Shown: piece by piece, positions 1 through 9,032 of the stretch
Numbering within the stretch: the first letter of the stretch is position 1
Layout of the letters: the number at the start of each line of letters is the position of its first letter
DNA from: Bacteroidales bacterium UBA1173
GTDB taxonomy: Bacteria > Bacteroidota > Bacteroidia > Bacteroidales > F082
NCBI GenBank assembly: GCA_002311655.1
Contig: DBYZ01000011.1
Span: 51,525 to 115,524, forward strand
Direction of reading: 5' to 3'
Length of the DNA: 64,000 bases
Translations under genes and position numbers: made by a program
The notes under the pieces: model-generated
The model's database searches: none
What the model was told of the DNA's origin: nothing
What the model saw: the letters and a program-made list of their open reading frames with translations, nothing else

Positions 1-1965
1 GCACCGGTAAGCTCCATCGACAGCATGTACGTCAACGAGAACGGCAAACTTAAAGTACGGACAACCAACAACTTATATTCATTTGACTTCACCGAGGTCG
101 ACAGTCTGACATTCCCGTTCATTCCGGCAAGCACGGGCGACATCGTTTACATAAATTATAATGGAACGTCGGCCGAAGTCATCAACCCATACCCTATCAC
201 GCAAGTCATCGTGACGGTAAGCGAAGCGAAAGTCTCAATCACATCGCTGATTTCCAGCAATATCACTTACGTTTTGTCAGGCACAGCCAATCCGGGCCGT
301 TTTGCCATTGAAAGCGTTACAACGCCAACCATCAAGCTAAACGGTGTAAATCTGACAAACCCTACAGGAAAAGCCATGGATCTGACATGCGATGCCGGTG
401 TAATCCTTGAAATTGTCGACGGCACAACGAATTCGCTCAGCGACGGCACCGAAAGCGACAAGAAAGCAGCTCTTATGAGCAACAGCGACTTATTAGTTCA
501 AGGAAACGGCACTTTGAACGTCACAAGTTTCGTAAAACATCCAATAAAAGTTAAAGGAATCTGCACCATCAACTCTGGTAACTTTGTGATTACCAGCGAC
601 GTGGAAGATGTCAACGGTCTCTCAGCCGACAGCACCCTAGTAATCAACGGTGGCTCGTTCAACATCACAATGAACGGCGATATTTCAAAAGGCATAAAAT
701 GCGACGACAACATGACTATCAACGGCGGAGATTTCACCATAGTGGCAGCAGGAAGCACAATAGAGGAAACCGTTAATAATCAAGTAGTTCCGTCATATTG
801 TACGGCAATAAAATGCGACAATAACATCAACATCAACGGAGGCACGTTCAACATCACATTGCCGACCACCAACCACGGCGGAAAGTCAATAAGCGCTGAT
901 GGAAACATCACCATAACCAGCGGCACTTTCGACATCCTCACACAAGGAGACGGCGCAGCTTACACCGTCACTGGAAGCACCAAAGACTCATACACCTCAT
1001 CATGCCTGAAATGTGACGGAAACATGGAGATTCTGGGTGGTAATTTGCTTTTGAGAAGCACCGGAGCAGGCGGAAAAGGCATCAACTCTGGCGGCACTAT
1101 GAAAATCGGTCTGGAAAACGCCAACAACGACGACCTCATACTTAATGTCACCACCAGCGGAGAGCGTATCACAGTAGAAGCTGGCAGCGGCGGCGGATGG
1201 TGGCCAGGCGGCGAAGGCGAATATGCCAACCCGAAGGCTATCAAAGCTGATAGCAATCTAACGATCAACAGCGGAAACATCACCGTAAACTGTACCCAGA
1301 CGCAGAACGAGGGTGGCGAATGCATAGAGAGCAAAGCCTTATTGACCATCAACGGCGGTAACATCGAGGCTTATTCGAAGAAAGACGATGCCGTCAACGC
1401 TTCCAACCAACTGATTATCAATGGTGGAATATATTACGTTCACAGCGATGCCAACGACGGCACCGACTGTAACGGCACCATGCAGCTCAACGGCGGTTTA
1501 TGCATCTCCAACGGCTCACGTTCGCCAGAAGAAGGCTTCGACTGCGACAATAACCAGTTTAAAATCACTGGAGGCACACACATTGGAACTGGCGGAGGAA
1601 CCAGCAACCCGACATCAAGCGTCTGCACCCAGCCGAGCATGAAAATCAACACACAGCCGGGATACGCCATCCAGATTCTCAAGTCAGACGGCACAGTTGT
1701 CTGCACCTACCAATGCCCGACATTCACCAGTGGCGGCGGTGGTGGACCAGGAGGCGGCGGCAACAGCATGGTGATGCTCTTCACCGACCCGCAGCTTCAG
1801 ACAGGTCAAACATATACAATAAAGTATAACGGAACAATCAGCGGTGGCACCAACTGGAACGGGTATTATACAGGAAATGTGACATACAGCGGCGGTCAAA
1901 GCACCACAGCGACATTGAATTCAATGTACACCACAGTGAGCGCTGGTGGTGGCGGAGGCTGGTAA
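1..1965 (+). CDS. Carbohydrate-binding beta-helix surface protein (Cthe_2159/DUF4353-like), 5' partial
   Basis: The reading frame is open from base 1, and the first ATG (25) lies inside continuing coding sequence, so the true start and signal peptide are upstream of the window. The visible N-terminal part ends in a DSLTF motif, common in Bacteroidales lipoproteins just before the functional domain. From about residue 50 to 560 there are many turns of the type I-N-G-G-x-F-x-I, the pattern of a right-handed parallel beta-helix as in the Cthe_2159 polysaccharide-binding family. Glycine-rich stretches lie near residues 390 and 570, and the protein ends in GGGGGW. Likely role: exported polysaccharide binding. 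No catalytic motif is visible. The stop codon abuts the convergent rimO stop with no spacer. Confidence 0.8.
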   Translation, partial: APVSSIDSMYVNENGKLKVRTTNNLYSFDFTEVDSLTFPFIPASTGDIVYINYNGTSAEVINPYPITQVIVTVSEAKVSITSLISSNITYVLSGTANPGRFAIESVTTPTIKLNGVNLTNPTGKAMDLTCDAGVILEIVDGTTNSLSDGTESDKKAALMSNSDLLVQGNGTLNVTSFVKHPIKVKGICTINSGNFVITSDVEDVNGLSADSTLVINGGSFNITMNGDISKGIKCDDNMTINGGDFTIVAAGSTIEETVNNQVVPSYCTAIKCDNNININGGTFNITLPTTNHGGKSISADGNITITSGTFDILTQGDGAAYTVTGSTKDSYTSSCLKCDGNMEILGGNLLLRSTGAGGKGINSGGTMKIGLENANNDDLILNVTTSGERITVEAGSGGGWWPGGEGEYANPKAIKADSNLTINSGNITVNCTQTQNEGGECIESKALLTINGGNIEAYSKKDDAVNASNQLIINGGIYYVHSDANDGTDCNGTMQLNGGLCISNGSRSPEEGFDCDNNQFKITGGTHIGTGGGTSNPTSSVCTQPSMKINTQPGYAIQILKSDGTVVCTYQCPTFTSGGGGGPGGGGNSMVMLFTDPQLQTGQTYTIKYNGTISGGTNWNGYYTGNVTYSGGQSTTATLNSMYTTVSAGGGGGW

Positions 1966-3258
1966 TTAAATCACTTCTCCGTAGCAATCGAAATAATCGG
2001 CTTGAGTAATCTTCACATTGACGAAAGAGCCGATTTCTAACTTATTGTCTTTCATCGAGATAAGCACCTCGTCATCGACTTCAGGCGAGTCGTATTGGGT
2101 GCGACCGACATAGTAACCGCCTTCGGTGCGGTCGATGAGCACTTTTTCAGTCCTTCCAAGACGTTTGGAATTGATTTCCAATGAGATATCCTGCTGTACA
2201 TCCATGAATTTATCAACGCGCGCCTTCTTCACCTCTTCAGGAACGTCGTCCTCAAGTTCGTAGGCAGGCGTTCCCTCTTCTGCCGAGTATGCAAACACGC
2301 CGGCACGCTCGAACCGCATCTCCTTGATGAAATCTATCAACTCATTGAACTGCTCCTCCGTCTCGCCAGGGAAACCGACGATAAACGTGCTTCTGAAAGC
2401 GATATCAGGAACGTATGAACGGACTTTCTTGACAAATTCGATGGTTTGCTCACGAGTCACACCACGGCGCATAGCCTTCAAGATAGGCGTGCTGACATGC
2501 TGCAAAGGCAAATCAATGTAATGACAAATCTTTGCGTTGTCGCGCATCAACTCGAGCAACTCCACTGGGAATCCAAGCGGATAGCCGTAATGCAGACGAA
2601 TCCAGTCGATGCCGTCTATTTCAGTCAACTTCTGAACCAACTCCACGATATGCGACTTTCCGTCAATGTCATAACCGTAATATGTGAGGTCTTGAGCGAT
2701 GAGTATCAGCTCTTTAACGCCTTTCTTTGCCAAATTTTCAGCCTCTTTAACGAGGTCTTCCATCGGCACCGACTTATGGTCGCCGCGAATCAACGGGATC
2801 GCACAGAAGGCGCAATGACGGTTGCAGCCCTCGGAAATCTTCAGATATGCGTAATGCGATGGCGTCGAAAGCACGCGCTCGCAGCAATATTCCGCATGAA
2901 AATCGGATTTCAGGATATCGGCCGCCACATGTTGCACAGGCTCCACTCCAAAGAAAGCGTCAACCTCATGAATCTCCTTGCTGAGTTCTTTTTTGTAACG
3001 CTCCGAGAGACAGCCCATCACATATAACTTCTTGATTTTATTGGCTTTACGCAACTCTGCATATTCCAAGATAGTGTCAATAGACTCTTCTTTAGCATCG
3101 CCGATAAAGCCACAGGTGTTGATAATCACCACATCAGATTTCTCATCTGAATCGTGGACGATTTTATATGTGTTGTTAAGCAAAGCCGCAAGATGCTCCG
3201 AGTCGACTTTGTTTTTCGAACAACCTAAAGTAACAATATTTAAGACGGGCTTTTTCAT
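1966..3258 (-). CDS. rimO: Ribosomal protein S12 methylthiotransferase RimO
   Basis: 430 aa, the usual RimO length. RimO is a radical SAM enzyme that adds a methylthio group to an aspartate of ribosomal protein S12. The N-terminal UPF0004 domain carries cluster-binding cysteines at about C13, C49 and C83. The radical SAM motif CNRHCAFC gives C145, C149 and C152. A TRAM-like domain occupies the C-terminal 65 or so residues. RimO is favoured over MiaB because of the GCSKN/INTCGF pattern and the overall length. The start ATG overlaps the ftsY stop by one base (TAATG), so the two genes are probably translationally coupled. Confidence 0.95.
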   Translation of the reverse strand: MKKPVLNIVTLGCSKNKVDSEHLAALLNNTYKIVHDSDEKSDVVIINTCGFIGDAKEESIDTILEYAELRKANKIKKLYVMGCLSERYKKELSKEIHEVDAFFGVEPVQHVAADILKSDFHAEYCCERVLSTPSHYAYLKISEGCNRHCAFCAIPLIRGDHKSVPMEDLVKEAENLAKKGVKELILIAQDLTYYGYDIDGKSHIVELVQKLTEIDGIDWIRLHYGYPLGFPVELLELMRDNAKICHYIDLPLQHVSTPILKAMRRGVTREQTIEFVKKVRSYVPDIAFRSTFIVGFPGETEEQFNELIDFIKEMRFERAGVFAYSAEEGTPAYELEDDVPEEVKKARVDKFMDVQQDISLEINSKRLGRTEKVLIDRTEGGYYVGRTQYDSPEVDDEVLISMKDNKLEIGSFVNVKITQADYFDCYGEVI

Positions 3259-4214
3259 TATTGGAACAAAGAGTCAACGAATTCTTTTCTATCGAAAATC
3301 TGGAGGTTCTCCATCTTCTCTCCCACTCCGATGTATTTCACCGGAATCTTGAACTGGTCGGAGATGCCGATGACCACGCCACCTTTGGCAGTACCGTCTA
3401 ACTTGGTGAGTGCCAATGCGTTGACCTCTGTCGCAGCGATAAACTGACGAGCCTGTTCGATGGCGTTCTGTCCTGTTGAAGCGTCCAAAACGAGCAACAC
3501 CTCATGCGGTGCATCCGGAATCACTTTCTGGCACACTTTCTTAATCTTCGAGAGCTCGTTCATCAAGCCGACTTTATTGTGCAGACGGCCTGCGGTGTCA
3601 ATCAAAACCACGTCAGCGCCTTGTGCCACTGCTGATTTCACTGTGTCGAACGCCACAGATGCCGGGTCAGCGCCCATGCCTTGAGACACAATCGGGACAT
3701 CGACGCGGTCGGCCCAAATCTTGAGCTGGTCGACAGCGGCCGCGCGGAATGTGTCGGAAGCACCGAGGACGACTTTCTTGCCTGCCATCTTGAAGTTATA
3801 AGCAAGTTTGCCGATGGTGGTGGTCTTACCAACGCCGTTCACGCCCACTACCATGATAACATACGGTTTCTTATCTTCCGGAAGGTCGAAGCTGCTGCCG
3901 TCGCCAGAGTTATTTTCCTGCAACAAAGAAGCGATTTCTTCCTTCAATATCGAGTTTAACTCACTGGTTCCCACATACTTATCGCGAGCCACACGTTTCT
4001 GGATGCGGTCGATAATCTTCAAAGTTGTATCGACTCCGACGTCTGACGTCACAAGAATCTCCTCAAGGTTATCCAAAACCTCATCATCGACCGTCGACTT
4101 GCCGACTATCGCTTTCGAGATGCGGTCAAACACGCTGGTTCTTGTCTTCTCCAGACCTTTGTTCAGGTCTTCTTTAGCTTCTTTATCTCTCTTAAAAAAC
4201 GAAAATAATCCCAT
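3258..4214 (-). CDS. ftsY: Signal recognition particle receptor FtsY
   Basis: 318 aa SRP-receptor GTPase that docks ribosome-SRP complexes at the inner membrane for co-translational insertion. An N-domain (about 1-100) precedes the NG GTPase with P-loop GVNGVGKTTT (about 124-133), DTFRAAA, DTAGR and TKLDGTAKGG. The acidic A domain of Enterobacteria is absent, as is usual in Bacteroidetes. I place the start at MGLFSFFKRDK (4214). A longer reading starting from TTG at 4232 would overlap the promoter box at 4230-4237 and is unlikely. It is transcribed with rimO and lies downstream of the L33/DUF4295 operon. Confidence 0.95.
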   Translation of the reverse strand: MGLFSFFKRDKEAKEDLNKGLEKTRTSVFDRISKAIVGKSTVDDEVLDNLEEILVTSDVGVDTTLKIIDRIQKRVARDKYVGTSELNSILKEEIASLLQENNSGDGSSFDLPEDKKPYVIMVVGVNGVGKTTTIGKLAYNFKMAGKKVVLGASDTFRAAAVDQLKIWADRVDVPIVSQGMGADPASVAFDTVKSAVAQGADVVLIDTAGRLHNKVGLMNELSKIKKVCQKVIPDAPHEVLLVLDASTGQNAIEQARQFIAATEVNALALTKLDGTAKGGVVIGISDQFKIPVKYIGVGEKMENLQIFDRKEFVDSLFQ

Positions 4215-4229
4215 GACAAAACTTTTTTG

Positions 4230-4237
4230 CAAAGATA
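4230..4237 (-). promoter_or_regulatory. Bacteroidetes -7 box for ftsY-rimO
   Basis: The minus strand reads TATCTTTG, matching the Bacteroidetes -7 consensus TAnnTTTG, about 16 bp before the ftsY ATG at 4214. It supports the shorter ftsY start. Confidence 0.6.
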
Positions 4238-4239
4238 AT

Positions 4240-4312
4240 AAATCTCTCGCAGATACCGCTGATTTAACAGATTTTTTTCGGCGTCATCTGCGCAATCCGC
4301 GAGAGACTTTCT
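4240..4312. repeat. Dispersed inverted repeat, CTCTCGCGGATT/GCAGAT family
   Basis: Two inverted arms begin and end with ctctcgc / gcgagag and contain imperfect copies of a cgcagat-type unit. The sequence resembles the arms at 61514-61628, so I place both in one dispersed family. It lies between DUF4295 and ftsY; no gene is visible here. Confidence 0.5.
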
Positions 4313-4317
4313 AAACC

Positions 4318-4349
4318 TCAAAAAGCTCTCCCGCCGAAACGGGAAAGCT
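4318..4349 (-). terminator. Rho-independent terminator after rpmG-DUF4295
   Basis: Arms at 4324-4333 and 4340-4349 (agctctcccg / cgggaaagct) form a 10-bp stem with one mismatch. On the minus strand a T-run follows directly (AGCTTTTTG). It is placed just after the DUF4295 stop. Confidence 0.6.
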
Positions 4350-4377
4350 ATTCTAAATCAATTCAAAAAACTATATA

Positions 4378-4530
4378 TTAGTTCTTTGCGATGAATTCCT
4401 GAGCCTGATCAATCGGGACGATGGTCTCTTCAAAATAGTAAGCACCAGTCTTCTCTGATCTCTTCATTTTGATGACCTTCGTGAATTCTTTTCCAGCTGT
4501 GTGCAATGATGCAACTACCTTCTTTGCCAT
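4378..4530 (-). CDS. DUF4295 family small protein
   Basis: 50 aa reading MAKKVVASLHTAGKEF at the start and ending EFIAKN. The short, lysine-rich protein directly after rpmG matches the DUF4295 family, which is typically encoded beside L33 in Bacteroidetes. The role is unknown; a ribosome-associated function is an inference from context. The start lies 10 bp after the rpmG stop, so the two are co-transcribed. A hairpin terminator follows. Confidence 0.85.
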   Translation of the reverse strand: MAKKVVASLHTAGKEFTKVIKMKRSEKTGAYYFEETIVPIDQAQEFIAKN

Positions 4531-4540
4531 ATCCTAAATC

Positions 4541-4729
4541 TTATTTAATTTCTTTGTGAAGAGTCATTTTCTTGAGGATTGGGTTGTATTTCATGAGTTC
4601 CAATCTCTCTGGGGTGTTCTTCTTGTTCTTTGTGGTAACGTAACGAGAAGTTCCCGGGATGCCTGTTGCCTTTTGCTCGGTGCACTCCAAAATCACTTGT
4701 ACGCGTGCGTCTTTAACTTTCTTTGACAT
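4541..4729 (-). CDS. rpmG: 50S ribosomal protein L33
   Basis: 62 aa L33. The core VQVILECTEQKATGIPGTSR, the region with TTKNKKNTPERLELMKYNP and the C-terminal LHKEIK agree with bacterial L33. The usual metal-binding CxxC pairs are absent, leaving a single cysteine (C in LECTE), so this is a cysteine-poor, zinc-independent form. rpmB (L28), which often precedes it, is not found here. It heads the small operon with DUF4295. Confidence 0.95.
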   Translation of the reverse strand: MSKKVKDARVQVILECTEQKATGIPGTSRYVTTKNKKNTPERLELMKYNPILKKMTLHKEIK

Positions 4730-4757
4730 ATCTATTTCCTTTCAAATTTTCGGACTG

Positions 4758-4765
4758 CAAAAATA
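4758..4765 (-). promoter_or_regulatory. -7 box for rpmG operon
   Basis: The minus strand reads TATTTTTG (TAnnTTTG), 29 bp upstream of the rpmG start. Confidence 0.55.
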
Positions 4766-4843
4766 CATTTTTTTTTGATACGTTCCAATATTTTTCAGTC
4801 AAAAAATTTTAAAAATTTAACAATTTGATTATCAATAATTTAA

Positions 4844-6544
4844 TTATTCCTTGTTGATAATTTTGTTGACAACCTCGAGAATTTCAGCCTCTTTTTTGAT
4901 AGCAGCCGCCTCAATCTTTGCGCCATCGGCGACGATTTTGTCGGCAAATGCTCTGTCCTTAAGACCAGCGGCGTTGATTTTAACGTTGAGATATGCACCC
5001 ATGACAGCGCTTCTGCAGCACAAAGCACCAACTCCGGCGTCTGAAACTGATGCAGGGTTGCCTGTCTTTGCCATTGCCTCGACGATATCGAATGCCTCAA
5101 ATGCCACATTCATGGTCTTGAACGGAACCTTTGTCGCATATTGTGATGCGAGTTCAAGAGCTTCCATACGAGCAGCCTTGTCGGCGTCGGTCTTCTTAGG
5201 CATCTGTAATGCTGCCATAATCTTGTTGAAAGCGTTAGTGTCTTCGTCGACCAGGTCAAGTAACTGATCCTTAAGGATTTGACCTCTTTCAGCAACCTTC
5301 GAGAACTCTTCCCAACGCTCATCCCAACCTGGTTTGTGTGATGACAAGTTAGCCACCATCGTTGCCAATGCTGCGCCGAGAGCGCCCATATATGCAGAGA
5401 TTGAACCGCCACCTGGAGCCGGGCTCTCGCTGGCTGTCTCGTTGGCAAAGCCTGTGCATGTCATGTCAACGAGCTTCTTCTGTGTCATGTCTTCGATCAA
5501 GAATTCGATGACTTTCTCTTTCGGATTGAACGGCTTCAAATCGTCGAGACCCATCGACTTGATGGCGATCTTCATGATTTCGTCCTCGCTCACGCCCAGT
5601 GAACGCTGCTGTTTTGCGAGATAGTACTTACCAGCGTCGATAAGCACCTTCTTTGGAATCAGACCGACGATCTCACAGCCTGTCACACGCACTCCACGTG
5701 CTGCAGCCTTAGCGCAGACCTCGTCGAAGCAGACGTGAACCGGTGAAACGTTAATATTTGTGATGTTCATTGAAACCTGAGCGATGCCGTATTCCTCGAT
5801 GAACCAGCCAATAGCCTTGGTGCTCTTCAGAGTGCCAGGAATCATGATGGTGTTGCCGTTTTCATCTTTCATCGGCTTGTCGGTAACCTTCGGTCCCACT
5901 CTCTTCGGACGACCTTTCTCGCGGACGTCGAAAGCGATGGCGTTGGCGCGACGTGTCGAAGTGGTGTTGAGGTTATAGTTGATAGCGATGAGGAAGTCGC
6001 GGGCGCCCACCTGTGTGGCACCTGTCTGTGCAACGTGCTCATTCCATTCGTTCGGACCGAAATCCGGTTTCCATTCTTCTGTTCCAAGACGGCTTGACAA
6101 TGACTCGTACTCGCCTGTACGGCAATAAGCCAGGTTCTTACGTTTTGGCTGGAATGCAGCCTCTTCGTAGCAGTAAATTGGGATATTGAGTTCTTCGCCG
6201 AAGCGTTTTGCGAGGTTACGTGCATAAACCACAACCTCATCCATTGTGATGTTTGAAATCGGGATGAGAGGGCAAACGTCTGTTGCACCCTGACGTGGGT
6301 GGTCGCCGTGATGGTTGCGCATGTCGATAAGCTCAGCAGCCTTCTTCACCACGCGGAATGCGGCTTCGCACACGTTTTCCGGCTCGCCCACAAAAGTGAT
6401 GACGGTACGGTTAGTTGTCGCACCCGGGTCAACGTCCAACAATTTCACGCCTTCGACCTTCTCGATCTCGGCTGTCACCTGGTTGATGATGTTCATATCG
6501 CGACCTTCGCTGATATTCGGAACACATTCGATAAGTTGTTTCAT
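4844..6544 (-). CDS. ftcD: Bifunctional glutamate formimidoyltransferase / formimidoyl-THF cyclodeaminase
   Basis: 566 aa two-domain enzyme. The N-terminal part (about 1-320) transfers the formimino group from N-formimino-L-glutamate to tetrahydrofolate. It contains NHHGDHPRQGATD, in which His82 matches the catalytic histidine of mammalian FTCD. The C-terminal part (about 360-566) is the cyclodeaminase domain with SPAPGGGSISAYMGALGAAL. It converts formimino-THF to methenyl-THF plus ammonia. The fused form is found in animals and many Bacteroidetes. It lies 6 bp downstream of hutI on the same strand, giving the last steps of histidine degradation; hutH and hutU are not in the window. Confidence 0.95.
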   Translation of the reverse strand: MKQLIECVPNISEGRDMNIINQVTAEIEKVEGVKLLDVDPGATTNRTVITFVGEPENVCEAAFRVVKKAAELIDMRNHHGDHPRQGATDVCPLIPISNITMDEVVVYARNLAKRFGEELNIPIYCYEEAAFQPKRKNLAYCRTGEYESLSSRLGTEEWKPDFGPNEWNEHVAQTGATQVGARDFLIAINYNLNTTSTRRANAIAFDVREKGRPKRVGPKVTDKPMKDENGNTIMIPGTLKSTKAIGWFIEEYGIAQVSMNITNINVSPVHVCFDEVCAKAAARGVRVTGCEIVGLIPKKVLIDAGKYYLAKQQRSLGVSEDEIMKIAIKSMGLDDLKPFNPKEKVIEFLIEDMTQKKLVDMTCTGFANETASESPAPGGGSISAYMGALGAALATMVANLSSHKPGWDERWEEFSKVAERGQILKDQLLDLVDEDTNAFNKIMAALQMPKKTDADKAARMEALELASQYATKVPFKTMNVAFEAFDIVEAMAKTGNPASVSDAGVGALCCRSAVMGAYLNVKINAAGLKDRAFADKIVADGAKIEAAAIKKEAEILEVVNKIINKE

Positions 6545-6550
6545 ATCTGT

Positions 6551-7795
6551 TTATTTTATTACTTTTCCTTTTAAAATCATTGTCTGAACCTTATTCGCAC
6601 CATAATAATACGGCATGAACTCAAGCTGCGTCATCGGTTTGGTAATCATCACGTTAGCGATCTTACCTTTGGTTATTGAGCCGAGCTCGTGAGCCACATC
6701 CATAGCGTAGGCAGTGTTCAATGTCGTGGCATTCAGAGCCTCTTCCGGAGTCATGCGATATCTGATGCAGGCACACGAAAGCACAAACTGCATATTGCCT
6801 GATGGCGACGTTCCTGGATTAAAGTCTGACGCCATAGCAACAGGCAAACCTGCGTTAATCATGTCGCGGACTGGTGAAAGTGGCAAGTTCAGGAAGAACG
6901 CACAGCCTGGCAATACCGTCGGCATGGTGTCGGAGCCTTTCAACGCCTCGATTTCCTCTTTTCCCATCTGTTCAAGATGGTCGACAGAGATAGCGCCGTA
7001 TTTCACTCCCACCTGCACGCCACCTGAAATGGCCATCTCGTTGGCGTGTATCTTCGGACGCATGCCGTATTTGATGCCAGCCATCAGGATTCGTTCGGTG
7101 TCTTCAACGGTGAAGAAGCCTTTATCGCAGAAAACGTCAATGAAATCTGCTAAATCCTCAGCTGCCACAAGCGGAATCATCTCGTTGATGACGAGGTCGA
7201 CATAGTCTTCCTGATGTCCGCGGTATTCCATCGGGATGCCGTGAGCGCCAAGGAAGTTCGACTTTATCGTCATCGGAGAGTTCTCCTTCATGCGACGGAT
7301 TACGCGCAGAAGCTTCAACTCGCTCTCGGTGGTTAGGCCGTAGCCGCTTTTGATCTCGACAGCACCTGTACCCATGCGCATTATCTCGTCGAGACGCTGC
7401 ATCGCCGACTCGAAGAGTTCGTCTTCGCTTGCAGCTGCAGTGGCTTTTGCAGAATTAAGGATTCCGCCGCCTCTCTTTGCGATTTCTTCGTAGCTCAAGC
7501 CACGAATCTTGTCGCAGAACTCCATCTCGCGTGAGTTGGCATAAACCAAGTGCGTGTGCGAGTCGCAGAACGCAGGCAAGACCAATCCGCCTTTGGCGTC
7601 GACGACTTTTCTCTCTTGTGCCAGATATTCCTGGTATTTCGGAGAACTCATCTCGCCATAGTCGGCAATCTTGCTACCTTTTATATATAGGTATGCGTTC
7701 TTGATGCGCTTAACATCCGACATCGCGGAGCCGGCTTTCCAAAGAGAGCCATCCTCCACGATGCCGCAAAGTTCTTTTATGTTAATTATTAACAT
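6551..7795 (-). CDS. hutI: Imidazolonepropionase HutI
   Basis: 414 aa amidohydrolase that opens imidazolone-5-propionate to N-formimino-L-glutamate, the substrate of the downstream ftcD product. The metal-binding motif SHTHLVYA lies near residue 78, and further metal/active-site segments include KIHANEM, SVDHLEQM and ASDFNPGTSPS. It is full length for the family. No separate -7 box is evident in the repeat-filled 82-bp gap upstream, so transcription may come from the DHS-like gene. Confidence 0.95.
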   Translation of the reverse strand: MLIINIKELCGIVEDGSLWKAGSAMSDVKRIKNAYLYIKGSKIADYGEMSSPKYQEYLAQERKVVDAKGGLVLPAFCDSHTHLVYANSREMEFCDKIRGLSYEEIAKRGGGILNSAKATAAASEDELFESAMQRLDEIMRMGTGAVEIKSGYGLTTESELKLLRVIRRMKENSPMTIKSNFLGAHGIPMEYRGHQEDYVDLVINEMIPLVAAEDLADFIDVFCDKGFFTVEDTERILMAGIKYGMRPKIHANEMAISGGVQVGVKYGAISVDHLEQMGKEEIEALKGSDTMPTVLPGCAFFLNLPLSPVRDMINAGLPVAMASDFNPGTSPSGNMQFVLSCACIRYRMTPEEALNATTLNTAYAMDVAHELGSITKGKIANVMITKPMTQLEFMPYYYGANKVQTMILKGKVIK

Positions 7796-7880
7796 AGTCT
7801 CTAGTCTTTAGTCTTTAGACTTTAGTCATTAGTCAACTAGTTCTAAAAACTAAAGACTAACGACTAACGACTAAAAACTA
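7796..7880. repeat. TAGTCTTTAG-type dispersed inverted repeat
   Basis: Short units related to tagtctttag / ctaaagacta and taacgacta are tandemly arranged and then inverted around position 7840, forming a potential hairpin. Related arrays occur at 18146-18256 and 25198-25226. The TAG stop of the DHS-like gene (7878-7880) lies in the repeat edge. Confidence 0.7.
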
Positions 7881-8927
7881 TTTTTGATAAATCTTTTGCC
7901 AATTCTTGTATTCACGTTTCTTCCATGGTCCGTTGTGATAGACGTAAGATGCAATCATCGGGATGACTGTTGTACCTTCGGCGTAGACCATCTGCTGGAG
8001 TTTCTCGCTGACCTTGCCCCATGAACCTGCCTCAAGCAATGTTGATGATGAGCAAGCGCCATCGCGGACGTCAGCAACTGTGATCTGGATTGCATATTTG
8101 TGCATTGGCACCTCATGACCGAGAATCTCAGCGCAGACGACTGTATCCTGAGCGAAGTTCTTAGGAGTACCGCCACCGACCATGAACAAGCCTGTCTGTG
8201 GAGCAGCCATCTTGATTTCTGTCAGCTCGAGGAAGTCGGCAACTGAGTCGATGCTCACGTAAGGTTTGCCGGCGTGTTTGCGCTCCCACTGGTGCAGACC
8301 GATACCGAAACCTGCTGAAGAGTCAGAGAATGCTGGGCAGAACATCGGGACGCCGCACTCGTAGCATGTCTGGATAAGGCTGTCTTTCTTCACACCGTGA
8401 CCTTCATGCAGCCATTTACCGAGGTTCCACAAGAACTCGCGTGATGAATACGGACGTGGCTCAAGTATGTTGGCAAGCTCGTATGTAGCGTGGTCGCACA
8501 CCTGAAGCTGTTCCTCGTCGATGTATGTATCATAGATACGGTCGATGTAAAGCTCGCGGAGCTTGGTATCCGGCACCACGTTCTCTTTCTCACCGATATA
8601 ATGTTTGAAACCGAGAGCCTCGAAGAGGTCCATGTCGATGACTGAAGCGCCTGTTGAGACGACCACATCGATCATTTTGTTGCGGACCATGTCAACGTAA
8701 ACCTGCATACAACCTGCTGCTGAGGTCGAACCTGCAAGAGTAAGGATGTTGGTGCATGATTTCTCTTTCACCATCATCATCAAAATGTCGGCAGCGCGGG
8801 CTGTGTCGCGTGATGTGAACGACATCTCACGCATTGCGTCGATGATTTCTGTTGAGTCATACTTCTTGATGTCGATGTGCTTCACGACATTCTTCAATAA
8901 GTCTTTCTTTTCAAGTTTTCTTGCCAT
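7878..8927 (-). CDS. Deoxyhypusine synthase-like protein
   Basis: 349 aa member of the deoxyhypusine synthase family (NAD-dependent aminobutyl transfer from spermidine). The NAD-binding features VVSTGAS and ETF-like folds of the family are recognisable. SWGKV near the C-terminus carries Lys305, matching the lysine that forms the enzyme-imine intermediate in human DHS (SWGKI). Bacteria lack eIF5A, so the substrate cannot be the eukaryotic one. A homospermidine-synthase-like or other polyamine role is inferred from family knowledge. The gene is upstream of hutI on the same strand, separated by a repeat. Confidence 0.85.
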   Translation of the reverse strand: MARKLEKKDLLKNVVKHIDIKKYDSTEIIDAMREMSFTSRDTARAADILMMMVKEKSCTNILTLAGSTSAAGCMQVYVDMVRNKMIDVVVSTGASVIDMDLFEALGFKHYIGEKENVVPDTKLRELYIDRIYDTYIDEEQLQVCDHATYELANILEPRPYSSREFLWNLGKWLHEGHGVKKDSLIQTCYECGVPMFCPAFSDSSAGFGIGLHQWERKHAGKPYVSIDSVADFLELTEIKMAAPQTGLFMVGGGTPKNFAQDTVVCAEILGHEVPMHKYAIQITVADVRDGACSSSTLLEAGSWGKVSEKLQQMVYAEGTTVIPMIASYVYHNGPWKKREYKNWQKIYQK

Positions 8928-8969
8928 TTTATTTAGTTTTTAATTGTTATTTGTTTTCATTTTAATCTG

Positions 8970-8977
8970 CAAAAATA
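8970..8977 (-). promoter_or_regulatory. -7 box for DHS-like gene (and perhaps hutI-ftcD)
   Basis: The minus strand reads TATTTTTG, 43 bp upstream of the ATG at 8927. Confidence 0.5.
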
Positions 8978-9008
8978 CAAAATATATTATTAAACAACAA
9001 AAAATTCT

Positions 9009-9016
9009 TATCTTTG
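9009..9016 (+). promoter_or_regulatory. -7 box for thioredoxin lipoprotein gene
   Basis: TATCTTTG (TAnnTTTG) lies 17 bp before the ATG at 9033. With the box at 8970-8977 it forms a compact divergent promoter region. Confidence 0.6.
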
Positions 9017-9032
9017 CAGAAATTTATTTGTC

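Noticed and set aside
2446..3027. 193-aa open frame on the plus strand
   Set aside because: It lies entirely opposite rimO in a shadow frame, with no recognisable motif or promoter.
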